A stretch of 40,699 nucleotides of DNA from JBBRGG01 sp038240875 (lineage in GTDB: Bacteria > Planctomycetota > Phycisphaerae > Phycisphaerales > UBA1924): assembly GCA_038240875.1 (NCBI GenBank), contig JBBRGG010000003.1:1-40699 (forward strand). Direction: 5' to 3'. A program made the translations under genes and the position numbers. The notes under the pieces were generated by a model, which saw only the letters and a list, made by a program, of their open reading frames with translations, was not told the DNA's origin and ran no database searches. Below, in pieces: positions 16,217 through 25,374 of this stretch; position 1 is the stretch's first letter; the number at the start of each line of letters is the position of its first letter.

Positions 16217-19200
16217 TCACACATTAAAATACTTCGCCTCAGGATGGTGCACGATGATCGCGCTGGTCGACTGTTCCGGATCAATCTGCCAATTCTCCGT
16301 GAGCACGCACCCGATCCGATCAGGCTTCAACAGCGAGAACAAAAGCTCCTGATCGCTCATCCTCGGGCACGCGGGATATCCAAACGAATAGCGCGACCCG
16401 CGATACTTCTGCGTGAAGAGGTCCTTGATCTTGGGCGAGTCCTCACCCGCGATTCCCATCTCCTGCCGCATGCGCTTGTGCCAAAACTCCGCGAGCGCCT
16501 CAGCGGTCTCTACACCCAGCCCATGCAAATACAAATAATCCGTGTACCGATTCGCATCAAAGAGAGCCTTCGCCGCTTCGCTCGCGCGATGTCCAACTGT
16601 CACGCAGTGCATCCCAAGCACATCGACTTCTCCCGACTCAATCGGCCGGTAAAAGTCCGAGATGCACAGCCGCCGCTTATCCCCCTGCCTAGGAAAGCTA
16701 AATCGGCAACGCTCGCGCCGTTGCCCCACGGGCACCGTGCTCTTGCCCACGCGCACCGCGTCCACACCTTCCCAATCCCAAATCACCAGATCATCTCCAT
16801 CGCTGTTGCACGGGAAATATCCATACACAACCTTGGGCTGCAGGATCTTCTCCGCGATTGCCTGTGCCTTCAACTTCTCAAAGATCGGCATGATCTGATC
16901 CTCAAGCAGCGCGTCATACTCCGCATCCGACAACGCGCCCTTCTTGACCTGCCATTGACCGCGAAAGAGCGCAATGGGATTTATAAACGGATAGATATCC
17001 GCAAGATTGATCCCATCAATCACCCGCGTTCCCACAAAGGGCACGCTCGGCAACGGCACATCCACCCGCACATCGCTTCGCGCCCTTCCCCCGTCAACCA
17101 GCGTCTCAACACCCGCTACGGCAACGCCGTTTGCAAACGCCGCATCGTCTGCGTTCGCCACCGCCAACCGTTCGATCCGCGACTTAATTATCACTTCCTC
17201 AGCATTCGTCCGCTTTTCTTGCCGCGACTCAATCTCCGTCTCTAGCTCCGCGACCTTCCCTGTCATGATCATGTCCATCGTCCGCAAGCCTTCAAACGCA
17301 TCCTTGCCATAGAACAATTTGCCCGAGTACACGCCACGCAGATGCCCCTCGCAGTAATGCCGCGTGAGCGCAGCCCCACCAAGGATCACGTGTGGCGACA
17401 ACCCCTGCCCATTCAATTCCTTCAGGTTGTCTTCCATCACGTTCACCGACTTGACCAGCAAGCCCGATAGCCCGATCGCGTCGGCCTTGTGTTCCTTCCA
17501 CGCCTTGATGATGTCCACAATCGGCTGCTTAATCCCAATGTTGTGCACGCGAAACCCGTTGTTCGTCAAAATGATGTCAACCAGGTTCTTGCCGATGTCG
17601 TGCACATCGCCCTTCACCGTCGCAAGCACGATCGTTCCTTTGGTCTGCCCGCTGGCTCGCTCCATGTGCGGCTCAAGCAACGATACCGCCATCTTCATCA
17701 CTTCCGCCGACTGAAGCACAAATGGCAACTGCATCCGCCCCGATCCAAACAACTCGCCCACCGTCTTCATCCCGTCCAGCAAGTGGTCGTTGATGATCGC
17801 CAAAGGCGTGTACACCTGCATCGCGCGATCCAGCGTTGCTTGCACGCCTTCCTTCTCACCATCGATGATGTGCGTGCGTAGCTGCTCTTCAAGCGTCAGC
17901 GTACGTGCTTCTTTCTTTACCGCGCCCGGCGCGTCGGCTTCCTTGAACAGCTCAATAAACGCCTGCAACGGATCGAATCCCACTCGCCCATCGCTTCCCA
18001 CCCGCGTCGCATCGCGCCGGTCATAGATCAAATCCAGCGCCGCATCCCACTGCTCCTGTGGGATCCGATTCTGTGGCAGGATCTTGCTAAAGTGCAGGAT
18101 CGCGCTTGTCAGCCCCACATTCTGCAGTTCATGCAAGAACGCCGAGTTCAGCACGATCCGCGCCGCAGGCTTTAGCCCGAAGGAACAGTTCGATAGCCCA
18201 ACAGTTGTCTGGCATTCCGGGTGCTCGCGCGCAATCGCTCGCACGCCTTCGATAGTCGCCAAGCCGCTCTTGCGGTCTGACTCCATTCCCGTCGAGATTG
18301 GCAGAACCAACGGATCAAACATCACATCCGACGAATGGATCCCATGCACGTCCATCGCGCGCCGCAGCCCGCGCGTGGCAATCTCGAGCTTGCGCTCCGC
18401 CGTCCGCGCCATCGAGTTTTCTTTGTCCTCATCGATCGAACCAATCACAATTGCCGCGCCATACGACTTGGCAAGCTCGCACACCTCATCAAACTTGTGG
18501 TCCCCATCTTCAAAGTTCGCCGAGTTGATGATGCACTTGCCACCCGCGTGCTTCAACCCCGCTTCGATCGTCGCGATCTGAGTTGAGTCCAGCATCAAAG
18601 GCACATTCACCTGCCGAACCACACGTCGAACTACGTCCGCCATATCGCGCACGTTGTCTCGGCCAGCATAATCCACGTTCACATCGAGCACGTGCGCGCC
18701 ATCATGTCGAACCTGCTCACGCGCCAGCGACACCATGCCGTCCCAATCTTCTGCCTCGAGCAATCTCTTAAACGCACGGCTTCCCGACGCGTTCATCCGC
18801 TCGCCCACAATCAAAATCGAATTGTCCTGCCGATAATCCTGCACGCTGTACAAACTTGTCACGCCCGGCTCGGGCGAGGTCACCACTACGTCTGTGAGCA
18901 CGTCGCCACTCGACGCATTTCCACTCAAAACTGTTGCGCGGCTCGTGCGAGGCTTGGCACGAATCCCTTCTAGCGTCTTGACCAGCGCGCCAATGTGCTC
19001 CGCCGTCGTGCCACAACACCCGCCAACAATCCGCACGCCATCCTTCTCTATAAACTGCGCCATCGCGTTGGCAAAGTCATCCGGCGCAAGAGGAAATTCT
19101 GTCCGCCCCTCGACCAAAATCGGTAGCCCCGCATTCGGCATCACCGACACCGGCCGCAGCACCGGCCCATGCCGCTGCGTCCGCGCTTCTTTCAGCAAGC

Positions 19201-19951
19201 TCGAACCCATCGTGCCCCAATGGTGCCCAAGCCAGCGCACGTGCTCGGTCATCTCTGTCGGCCCTGTCGCACAATTTAACCCCAGCGATGTGATCGGATA
19301 CTGCGAAAGCGCCTGCGCCGCTGCGGCGATCTCTGTCCCAAGCAACATCGTCCCCGTTGTCTCGATCGTTACCGATGCCATGATCGGCTTATCAAGCCCG
19401 GTCAAACCTTTTTCATCGAGCGCGGCAAGAATCGCGTTGATCACGCACTTGACCTGCAAAATATCCTGGCACGTCTCGATGATAAACCCATCAACGCCGC
19501 CAGCAATCAAGCCACGCGCCTGCTCGCGATAGCTCTCGAACATCGCGATCCAGTCGATGTTACCGAGCGTGATGAGCTTGGTCCCCGGACCCATCGAGCC
19601 AATTACAAAGCGTGGCTTATCCTTTGTCGTATATTTCGCCGCGGCTGCTCGACCCAATTCCGCCGCCGCCTTGTTCAGCGTGAACGACTCGTGCGCCAAC
19701 TCAAACTCCGCCAGCACGTGTGGCATGCCACCAAACGTGTCCGTCTCGATGCAGTCCGCGCCAACCGCAAAGAACGACTCGTGCACCGACTGGATCAAGT
19801 CAGGCCTTGAACGCACCAAAATCTCCGGGCAATTTTCCTTGCCTAGAAAGTCACGCTCAACATCAAGATCAAAGGCGTGCGTCGCCGTGCCCATCGCCCC
19901 GTCGAACACAATGACACGCTGATTTAGTGCTTCGAGAAATGCGCTCGCCAT
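16217..19951 (-). CDS. metH: cobalamin-dependent methionine synthase
   Basis: MetH transfers a methyl group from methyltetrahydrofolate through cobalamin to homocysteine. The 1244-residue protein has all four modules in order. The homocysteine domain (1-330) has zinc ligands Cys227 in GLNCATGP and Cys312/Cys313 in GGCCGTT. The pterin-binding domain (about 375-650) starts at ILIVGERMNASGSR. The cobalamin module (about 685-930) has GDVHDIGKN, with the cobalt-ligating His784. The reactivation domain (about 1000-1244) ends FGYPACPRMSDQELLF...HHPEAKYFNV. Nothing is missing. The ATG at 19951 is preceded by a short inverted repeat. It is separated from rpmE by a rho-independent terminator, so it should have its own promoter. 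Confidence 0.97.
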   Translation of the reverse strand: MASAFLEALNQRVIVFDGAMGTATHAFDLDVERDFLGKENCPEILVRSRPDLIQSVHESFFAVGADCIETDTFGGMPHVLAEFELAHESFTLNKAAAELGRAAAAKYTTKDKPRFVIGSMGPGTKLITLGNIDWIAMFESYREQARGLIAGGVDGFIIETCQDILQVKCVINAILAALDEKGLTGLDKPIMASVTIETTGTMLLGTEIAAAAQALSQYPITSLGLNCATGPTEMTEHVRWLGHHWGTMGSSLLKEARTQRHGPVLRPVSVMPNAGLPILVEGRTEFPLAPDDFANAMAQFIEKDGVRIVGGCCGTTAEHIGALVKTLEGIRAKPRTSRATVLSGNASSGDVLTDVVVTSPEPGVTSLYSVQDYRQDNSILIVGERMNASGSRAFKRLLEAEDWDGMVSLAREQVRHDGAHVLDVNVDYAGRDNVRDMADVVRRVVRQVNVPLMLDSTQIATIEAGLKHAGGKCIINSANFEDGDHKFDEVCELAKSYGAAIVIGSIDEDKENSMARTAERKLEIATRGLRRAMDVHGIHSSDVMFDPLVLPISTGMESDRKSGLATIEGVRAIAREHPECQTTVGLSNCSFGLKPAARIVLNSAFLHELQNVGLTSAILHFSKILPQNRIPQEQWDAALDLIYDRRDATRVGSDGRVGFDPLQAFIELFKEADAPGAVKKEARTLTLEEQLRTHIIDGEKEGVQATLDRAMQVYTPLAIINDHLLDGMKTVGELFGSGRMQLPFVLQSAEVMKMAVSLLEPHMERASGQTKGTIVLATVKGDVHDIGKNLVDIILTNNGFRVHNIGIKQPIVDIIKAWKEHKADAIGLSGLLVKSVNVMEDNLKELNGQGLSPHVILGGAALTRHYCEGHLRGVYSGKLFYGKDAFEGLRTMDMIMTGKVAELETEIESRQEKRTNAEEVIIKSRIERLAVANADDAAFANGVAVAGVETLVDGGRARSDVRVDVPLPSVPFVGTRVIDGINLADIYPFINPIALFRGQWQVKKGALSDAEYDALLEDQIMPIFEKLKAQAIAEKILQPKVVYGYFPCNSDGDDLVIWDWEGVDAVRVGKSTVPVGQRRERCRFSFPRQGDKRRLCISDFYRPIESGEVDVLGMHCVTVGHRASEAAKALFDANRYTDYLYLHGLGVETAEALAEFWHKRMRQEMGIAGEDSPKIKDLFTQKYRGSRYSFGYPACPRMSDQELLFSLLKPDRIGCVLTENWQIDPEQSTSAIIVHHPEAKYFNV

Positions 19952-19956
19952 GGTGC

Positions 19957-19991
19957 GGTCGGTCCTTGCTTACGCCTTGGATCCGCCGACC
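19957..19991 (-). promoter_or_regulatory. inverted repeat at the metH ribosome-binding region
   Basis: On the minus strand GGTCGG (19991-19986) is complementary to CCGACC (19962-19957), whose 3' edge lies 5 nt before the ATG. The only Shine-Dalgarno-like AAGGA lies in the loop next to the 3' arm. Folding could affect metH translation; this is inference from sequence only. Confidence 0.35.
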
Positions 19992-20252
19992 CATCCCGGC
20001 GCTCAATCTCTCGCAACGGGGCAGGGCCGACTTCCACGGCTAAATTACTTAACAGCAACTCGTTATCGAACCTATTAACTCGGATTACAGACTATTTCTT
20101 CCAGATCTCACCTCAAGAACATATCTCTTAGGAAATCCTGCTTCATCCTATTAGCCGGATGAGTGGATGTAGTGTAGGCCTGATCAAGTCTAGGCGAGCA
20201 AAAAGAGACTGGGATTTCTCCACGCCGAATTCCTTGTGCACCTAAGCCTTTG

Positions 20253-20291
20253 AAAAAAAGAACACGCGACCTTTTAGAAAAGATCGCGCGT
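20253..20291 (-). terminator. rho-independent terminator of rpmE
   Basis: Read on the minus strand, ACGCGCGATCTTTT pairs with AAAAGGTCGCGTGT (two G-U pairs, the innermost few positions open), and the stem is followed by TCTTTTTTTC. It lies about 60 bp after the rpmE stop. Confidence 0.85.
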
Positions 20292-20350
20292 ACGGGTTAC
20301 TTTATTTCCAAGCCCACCCAATCGGTTCGCAAACCAAAGACGTGCCCCGA

Positions 20351-20596
20351 TCACTCCGCAACAGGAGTTGCCTTCTTGGGCTTATCCTTGAAGTAGTTGC
20401 CAGCGAACTTGCGCTGGAACTTCTCAACTCGGCCAGCCGAGTCGATAAAAGTCTGCTTGCCCGTGAAGAACGGGTGCGAGCCCGACCACACTTCCACGTA
20501 TAGCTCAGGCACGGTAGCTCCAACGGTCATGACGACCTGGCCGTTGTGATATACCTTGCAATTGTGGTAGTACGTCGGGTGAATGTCGGACTTCAT
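20351..20596 (-). CDS. rpmE: 50S ribosomal protein L31, zinc-less form
   Basis: This small protein of the large ribosomal subunit has 81 residues from the ATG at 20596, which has AGGAGG 7 nt upstream. It begins MKSDIHPTYY and carries the conserved HPFFTGKQ...GRVEKFQRKF block. The CxC and CxxC zinc ligands of the C+ form are absent: the segment before HPFF reads WSGS, and the first site reads VYHNG. One isolated Cys remains at about 13. It is therefore a C-minus type protein. The tail is Lys-rich. It stands alone with its own terminator. Confidence 0.95.
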   Translation of the reverse strand: MKSDIHPTYYHNCKVYHNGQVVMTVGATVPELYVEVWSGSHPFFTGKQTFIDSAGRVEKFQRKFAGNYFKDKPKKATPVAE

Positions 20597-20613
20597 CGGT
20601 CTGCCTCCTACGC
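20594..20613 (-). promoter_or_regulatory. strong Shine-Dalgarno of rpmE
   Basis: TAGGAGGCAGACCG precedes ATG on the minus strand. It decides for the start at 20596 over an in-frame start 8 codons upstream. Confidence 0.75.
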
Positions 20614-20782
20614 GATTCAAGAGCTAAAACCATCAGCATCTCAATGGAAAGACCCGGCCAGCCGAGTCCAGATGGGCATGAACAATAGCCCGCAACGAGC
20701 CAAAAGTGAAGCCCACTGAGCTCTTGGGTTCGCATCTGCTTCAAGCGGCCGAAGTCAAGTCGCCCAAATCAAGCCGCCGAAA

Positions 20783-22228
20783 TCAAACCTGCCGAATCGG
20801 GCCCTGCCGCAGCGCGTCCATTAAATTCGCCGCGATCGCATCTGCCATCAGCACTCCCGAATCGGTAAGCACCCATCTTCTCAGCTTGTTTTCTGCTCTA
20901 TTCCCACCCTCGGGCACCACATTACCTTGTTGAGCGTGAAGAGCTATACGGCTTTCGAGCCGTTGTGCCGAACCAGGGCAAACGCCTTCGGCCTGGGCTG
21001 TAAGTCTTTCTGAATCAAGACCTTCAGCAAGCCGCAAACCAGTCATGATTCGTTCTCGCAGTGCGCGCGTTGCATCAGGCCATTCCGCGTCTATAACTGC
21101 TGATGTGCCATCACGTTGGATGTCAAGATAGTCGTCCAAGCGAGGCAGGTTTTTCCACCTTGCCCCCGCAACATGTGCCGATGCAGATGGCCCGGCGGCA
21201 AGCCATTGCGATTGCCGCCAATAGGCCAAATTATGTCTCGATTCCTGGCCTGCAAAGGCGTAATTGCTGACTTCGTATCGGCGCATGCCCGCGCCTCGAA
21301 GTGCTTCCCATGTCGCGTGATACATCGCAATTTCGGTATCTTCGTCAATAGGCTCGAACTCACCTTTTTTCAAGCGTGCCGTCATGGCGGTGTTGGCTTC
21401 GTAGGTTAGGTTGTAGCAGGAGACGTGGTCGGTTCCAAGTGCAAGCGCCGTAAGAAGATCGGCGCGCCATTCGTCGACAGTTTGGCCTGGGATGGCAAAG
21501 ATGAGGTCGATGCTGACGCGCGCAAAGCCTTCTGCACGAGCCATTTGTACAGCTTTGCCGACATTTGCCGGGTCGTGCCAGCGTTCGAGTGTTTTGAGAT
21601 GCTGAGGATGGAAAGATTGTGCTCCCAAGGAGATACGATCAACTCCGCCTGCGTTGAGCGTGTCGAAAAGTTCGGTCGTGACAGTTTCAGGATTGCATTC
21701 GACGGTGAATTCGGTGTCTCGTTGAGCGGGCGCAAGAGCTTTGTTGGCATGGATTTCGGAGAGGTCGAAGGCGTCGCTCAGGCAGGCTAGAAGATCGTGC
21801 CACAGATCAACGCGAAGCAAACTTGGTGTGCCGCCACCGACGAAGATGGTTTTGATCTTCCCCGCGTATGGGGATAAAGCGCGTAGTTCGTTGCAGAGGC
21901 GGTCTGTAAACGCTTTCTGGCGATCACGAGTGTCGACGATGCTGTAGAAGTCGCAGTAGTGGCATTTGTGGAAACAGAAAGGTACATGGATGTAGAGTGA
22001 CTCGACAGGGGTTAGGGCAAGCTTGGGGCTCGCGAAGATGTCAGAGGCAAAGAGGCGTGCTGGAGGGGGGGGAGGTGGCGGGGCGAAGCCGTTGGCCTTG
22101 TTGTCGACAAAGGTGGTTGGTTGCTGTGTTTGATGAAAGAGGGGAAGCCGTGTATTGTAAAGAACCTTTGGCCCGGATTGTTTGGGCGAAGGTTGGTTTT
22201 CAGACTCGCTATTGACGTGTTCTTGCAC
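20783..22228 (-). CDS. hemW: radical-SAM heme chaperone HemW
   Basis: HemW (formerly called oxygen-independent coproporphyrinogen oxidase-like) is a radical-SAM protein that binds and delivers heme. The 481-residue protein has the 4Fe-4S motif CFHKCHYC (Cys85, Cys89, Cys92) after SLYIHVPF, then GGGTPSLL, ECNPETV, SLGAQSF, DLIFAIPGQT and NYAFAGQESRHNLAYW. These are the usual order for the family. The first ~70 residues, including a run of seven prolines near 50, are an extension not typical of the family. The start in this frame is GTG; a later start is possible but I see no better site. It is divergent from the FHA gene. Confidence 0.92.
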   Translation of the reverse strand: MQEHVNSESENQPSPKQSGPKVLYNTRLPLFHQTQQPTTFVDNKANGFAPPPPPPPARLFASDIFASPKLALTPVESLYIHVPFCFHKCHYCDFYSIVDTRDRQKAFTDRLCNELRALSPYAGKIKTIFVGGGTPSLLRVDLWHDLLACLSDAFDLSEIHANKALAPAQRDTEFTVECNPETVTTELFDTLNAGGVDRISLGAQSFHPQHLKTLERWHDPANVGKAVQMARAEGFARVSIDLIFAIPGQTVDEWRADLLTALALGTDHVSCYNLTYEANTAMTARLKKGEFEPIDEDTEIAMYHATWEALRGAGMRRYEVSNYAFAGQESRHNLAYWRQSQWLAAGPSASAHVAGARWKNLPRLDDYLDIQRDGTSAVIDAEWPDATRALRERIMTGLRLAEGLDSERLTAQAEGVCPGSAQRLESRIALHAQQGNVVPEGGNRAENKLRRWVLTDSGVLMADAIAANLMDALRQGPIRQV

Positions 22229-22457
22229 GTCGTATCATTGCGATGAATTTGATCTGACGCGGAGAAAAGTTGGTATTTGTGTGCACGATGTCGAGTTGGC
22301 AGCAAATGTCGTAGTCATGGTTCTAAAATGAAGCTGCACGCCTCGAAATATGGTAGAAAGTGGAACAGAAGAGCGGAATTTATGCGTGGATGATCTGGTT
22401 TAATGCTCGAGGGGCGGCTGGTATGCGTACTGGCTTGGTCGAACGAAAGGGTCAGGC

Positions 22458-23048
22458 ATGGGCGCGTCGCTGGTTGTTGTGCATGTCGACGGTCGTCAGC
22501 ATGAGGTTCAGCTGTCGAAGCCTGTCAATGTCGTAGGCCGCTCGACGGACTGCACTATTCGTATTCCAAGCGGGAAGATTTCGCGGCATCACTGCGAGAT
22601 TTCGATCGCCGACGGGAAGATCGCTGTGCGCGATCTTGGCTCGAGCAATGGCACCTATGTCAATCGCAGGCGGGTCACGCAGACAGAACTTGGCGCTGGT
22701 GACATGATCAGTGTTGGGGAATTTGTCTTTGTACTTCGCGTGGATGGAAGACCTGGAACAGTTGACAGCGAAGAGGTCATCGAGGACGGACTTGTCATGG
22801 CACCAAGTGGCAAAGGAAGTGGAAGTGGTGGGGGTGGTGGCGTAGGGAAGAAGGCCGATCGTGGGCCGAATGCCGCAACTTCCACTCCAAGCCGATCGGG
22901 CATGCCTGCTGAACCTGGGTCGAGTGGACCGGGGCCATCTTCCAAGCCACCCGTGAAGCCATCAGTGATGGATCCGGACGGCAGCAGCGTCGGGGACTTT
23001 GATTTCCTAGGCGAAGACGACGACATGAAGAAACAGCCGAAGTTGTAA
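22458..23048 (+). CDS. FHA-domain protein
   Basis: A 196-residue cytoplasmic protein. Residues 1-95 form one forkhead-associated domain with the phosphothreonine-binding residues in VVGRSTDC (Gly27, Arg28), ISRHHCEIS (Ser42, Arg43, His44) and LGSSNGTYVN (Asn64, Gly65). The remainder is a low-complexity Gly/Ser/Pro linker ending in an acidic FDFLGEDDD and a short basic tail. It probably reads Ser/Thr kinase signals; no kinase gene is in the window. The start at 22458 has no clear Shine-Dalgarno. Confidence 0.88.
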   Translation: MGASLVVVHVDGRQHEVQLSKPVNVVGRSTDCTIRIPSGKISRHHCEISIADGKIAVRDLGSSNGTYVNRRRVTQTELGAGDMISVGEFVFVLRVDGRPGTVDSEEVIEDGLVMAPSGKGSGSGGGGGVGKKADRGPNAATSTPSRSGMPAEPGSSGPGPSSKPPVKPSVMDPDGSSVGDFDFLGEDDDMKKQPKL

Positions 23049-23120
23049 TCAGCGTTTCTGGTCGTGCTCGAACTTGAGTTGAAATTTGGCTGCGTGTCAC
23101 AATCGACTGTGCGAGGGTGA

Positions 23121-23342
23121 TTACGCGGACTTCTTCGAAGGCGTTTCTGAAGAATCACTGTCGGGTTTTTCCTGCAGAGTTGTAGATGGTGGTGGCATGG
23201 TCGATACCGCGGGGATGCGGATGTTTGTGCTACAAGAGCGGCAGCGAACGGTCTTGCCGCGTGCAGACTGGGGTACCGCCAAGACCTTTCTACAGGTCAG
23301 GTTTGGGCACATGATTCGAACTGACTGTGGGTTTGAAGCCAT
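23121..23342 (-). CDS. small zinc-ribbon protein
   Basis: A 73-residue protein. It has one zinc ribbon, CPNLTCRKVLAVP...VRCRSCSTNIRIP (CxxxxC and CxxC, residues about 12-37), followed by a Ser/Pro/Lys-rich tail. The motif resembles the short zinc-ribbon domain common at the N-terminus of planctomycete regulatory and membrane proteins, but here it stands almost alone. The start at 23342 has GGGG 5 nt upstream. It is convergent with the FHA gene, 72 bp apart. Function unknown. Confidence 0.68.
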   Translation of the reverse strand: MASNPQSVRIMCPNLTCRKVLAVPQSARGKTVRCRSCSTNIRIPAVSTMPPPSTTLQEKPDSDSSETPSKKSA

Positions 23343-23499
23343 AAATCCCCGTGTGTAGAGATCTATCGGCGAGGGTGGGTGTGTTCTTTATGGGCAGGGT
23401 TGAGACGGTGGCTATTGGTGCCAACTGTGAGGGTTGAGGAAACTGTGCAGATTAAGCACTAGTAAAGGTTTGGCCACTAGATCAGGTCGGTCGAGCGCT

Positions 23500-23559
23500 T
23501 GGCTGGGCAAGTGGCTGGGCAAGTGACTGGGCAAGTGGCTGGGCAAGTGGCTGGGCATG
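23500..23559. repeat. 12-bp tandem repeat, five units
   Basis: Unit GGCTGGGCAAGT repeated five times. Units 1, 2 and 4 are identical; unit 3 and unit 5 each differ by one base. Such near-identity means recent expansion. It lies in non-coding sequence. Confidence 0.9.
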
Positions 23560-23605
23560 TTGGCATGCGGATTTGGCTATGCTCATGCTCGACAAGTGTG
23601 CACGT

Positions 23606-23640
23606 GTTTGATCGAGATGCGTTTGATCGAGACGTGTTTG
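23606..23640. repeat. 15-bp tandem duplication
   Basis: GTTTGATCGAGATGC is followed at once by GTTTGATCGAGACGT and a partial third copy GTTTG. It lies 46 bp after the 12-bp array. Confidence 0.7.
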
Positions 23641-23865
23641 TTCGCGTTCGGAGCATACTTAAGAGTATGGCTTGGGTATGTTTTGGCCTTGAAATAAATT
23701 CCAATTGAACCTTGGCCAGAGTCTCGAAATGAAAGTCTGCTCGCGCAAATCTTCGAGAGACATTGGCGTTGAGAACGTAAAGAATCAAACCTCTTCTCGG
23801 AGTGACTGGGGTACTCAAGACTTGACCGTTTGCGTTCGACCACATGATCCAATCTTAATTTCACC

Positions 23866-25269
23866 ATGGCGACTATTTCGATGAACATACCTGGTAATTC
23901 CTCGGTTCCTCAACAAACGGCGAGCGTTTTGGGCACATTGCCGCGAAGCTTGCCTGTAGGACGTGCTTCGGCGGTTGTTGGGCTGCAGTGGGGCGATGAG
24001 GGGAAGGGAAAGATTGTCGATTTGCTCGCTGCGGAGCATGACGCGGTGGTCCGATACAACGGCGGGGCTAACGCTGGGCACTCGGTAGTGGTGGGTGGCA
24101 CGCGGTATGCGTTGCACCTGATCCCGTCGGGGATTTTGTATACTGGTAAAGCCGCGATCATCGGCAACGGCGTGGTGGTTGATCCGTTCAAATTGCTGGA
24201 AGAGATTGATGGGCTTGCATTGCGCGGGGTTGACACGTCGGGGCTGATGCTGTCGAGCCGTGCGCATGTGGTCTTGCCTTATCACAAGGCGGACGATGCG
24301 ATGCGTGAAGAGTTGATGGCGGCGGGGCACGACAACACGCCGACGGCCGCAATTGGGACAACGCGGCGCGGGATCGGGCCGGCGTATGCGGATAAGGCGC
24401 ATCGTGCGCCAGCGGTGCGAGCGATGGACCTGTTGCGGCCAGAGGTATTAAAGGATCGAGTACGGACGGCGATGGTTTCGCGTGAGATGTTGCTCAGGGC
24501 GCGCGGGGTTGATGCGGGTGGTACGGTGGAAGAGGTGATCGAAAGAGCGCTGGCGGCTGGGGCGAGGCTGGCGCCGATGATCGGCGACACGACGTACGCG
24601 CTACACGACATGGTAAACGCAGGGAAGAAGATTTTGTTTGAGGGCGCGAACGGAACGTTGCTGGATGTGGATCATGGCACGTTCCCATTTGTGACCGCGT
24701 CGTCGTGCGCGACCGGCGGTATCGCGACGGGGACGGGCGTACCGATGCGGAATGTGGCACGGATTGTTGGCGTAATGAAGGCGTATTCGACGCGGGTGGG
24801 TTCGGGGCCGATGCCGACGGAATTAACCGGGGATGTGGCGCACCGGATTCGCGAGCGCGGGCGCGAGTATGGGACGACGACGGGAAGGCCAAGGCGCGTG
24901 GGCTGGATGGACTTGGTCGCGCTTCGGTACGCGGTGATGATCAATGGCGTGACGGATTTGGCTCTCACGATGCTGGATGTGCTTGCTGGATTTGACGAGA
25001 TCCGTGTGTGCGTGGCGTATCGGTTGAAGGATGGCAGCGTGACGGATCGATTCGTGCCCGATGCGGTCGCGCTTGAAGGGGCGACGCCGGAGTATAAGAC
25101 GTTGGTCGGGTTTGGTGAAGAGATCACCGGTGCGCGAAGCATGGCGGAGCTGCCACGCAATGCGCTGGCGTTTGTAGACTTTGTGCAAGAACGGCTCGGG
25201 GTTGTGTTTACGCTGGTGAGCGTGGGGCCAGACCGGGCGCAGACGATGATGCCAAGGGGCGGCTTGTGA
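23866..25269 (+). CDS. purA: adenylosuccinate synthetase
   Basis: PurA joins aspartate to IMP with GTP, the first committed step to AMP. The 467-residue protein has GLQWGDEGKGKIVD (P-loop-like GTP site with the catalytic Asp near 44) and NAGHSV with the catalytic His72. It also has TTRRGIGPAYADK, GANGTLLDVDHGTFPFVTAS and GVMKAYSTRVGSGPMPTEL. The first ~33 residues are an extension relative to the family; a later start is not evident. It stands alone on the plus strand with gaps on both sides. Confidence 0.96.
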   Translation: MATISMNIPGNSSVPQQTASVLGTLPRSLPVGRASAVVGLQWGDEGKGKIVDLLAAEHDAVVRYNGGANAGHSVVVGGTRYALHLIPSGILYTGKAAIIGNGVVVDPFKLLEEIDGLALRGVDTSGLMLSSRAHVVLPYHKADDAMREELMAAGHDNTPTAAIGTTRRGIGPAYADKAHRAPAVRAMDLLRPEVLKDRVRTAMVSREMLLRARGVDAGGTVEEVIERALAAGARLAPMIGDTTYALHDMVNAGKKILFEGANGTLLDVDHGTFPFVTASSCATGGIATGTGVPMRNVARIVGVMKAYSTRVGSGPMPTELTGDVAHRIRERGREYGTTTGRPRRVGWMDLVALRYAVMINGVTDLALTMLDVLAGFDEIRVCVAYRLKDGSVTDRFVPDAVALEGATPEYKTLVGFGEEITGARSMAELPRNALAFVDFVQERLGVVFTLVSVGPDRAQTMMPRGGL

Positions 25270-25374
25270 GCATGCGCGAGTGTTTGGTAGAGTGTTGGTA
25301 GAAAACTGATGCAATGAGTTCAATTGGTAGATTGGGTTGATGCTTTGGGCTAATCCAGATAGACGTGTTTATTC

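Larger units (their letters stand above)
19952..20350 (-). other. metH leader / rpmE trailer region
   Basis: About 400 bp without a gene. Reading toward metH it contains the rpmE terminator (20253-20291), then about 300 bp of leader. I looked for a cobalamin box and for SAM-type riboswitch core motifs and did not recognise either. The only structure I can support is the hairpin next to the metH start. Confidence 0.5.
23343..23865. other. intergenic region with two tandem-repeat arrays
   Basis: A 523-bp gap before purA. It holds the 12-bp and 15-bp arrays listed separately. A 122-codon minus-strand frame (23477-23845) is largely translated repeat with a poor start and is not called. The purA promoter should be in the last 150 bp, but I see no clear -35/-10. 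Confidence 0.5.

Noticed and set aside
16244..17245. Long plus-strand frame of 333 codons opposite metH
   Set aside because: It is a GC-rich antisense frame inside a clearly coding gene with all MetH motifs on the minus strand; it has no domain of its own.
19952..20250. SAM or cobalamin riboswitch upstream of metH
   Set aside because: I looked for a B12 box and for the conserved core of SAM-I and SAH riboswitches; SAH-like words occur only on the opposite strand and in the wrong order.
23500..23559. Regular repeats that might be a CRISPR array
   Set aside because: Units of 12 bp are directly adjacent with no spacers, and there is no cas gene; it is a simple tandem repeat.
23477..23845. 122-codon minus-strand frame ending in CPAT repeats
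   Set aside because: The repeated CPAT comes from the 12-bp array; the rest shows no domain and no ribosome site.
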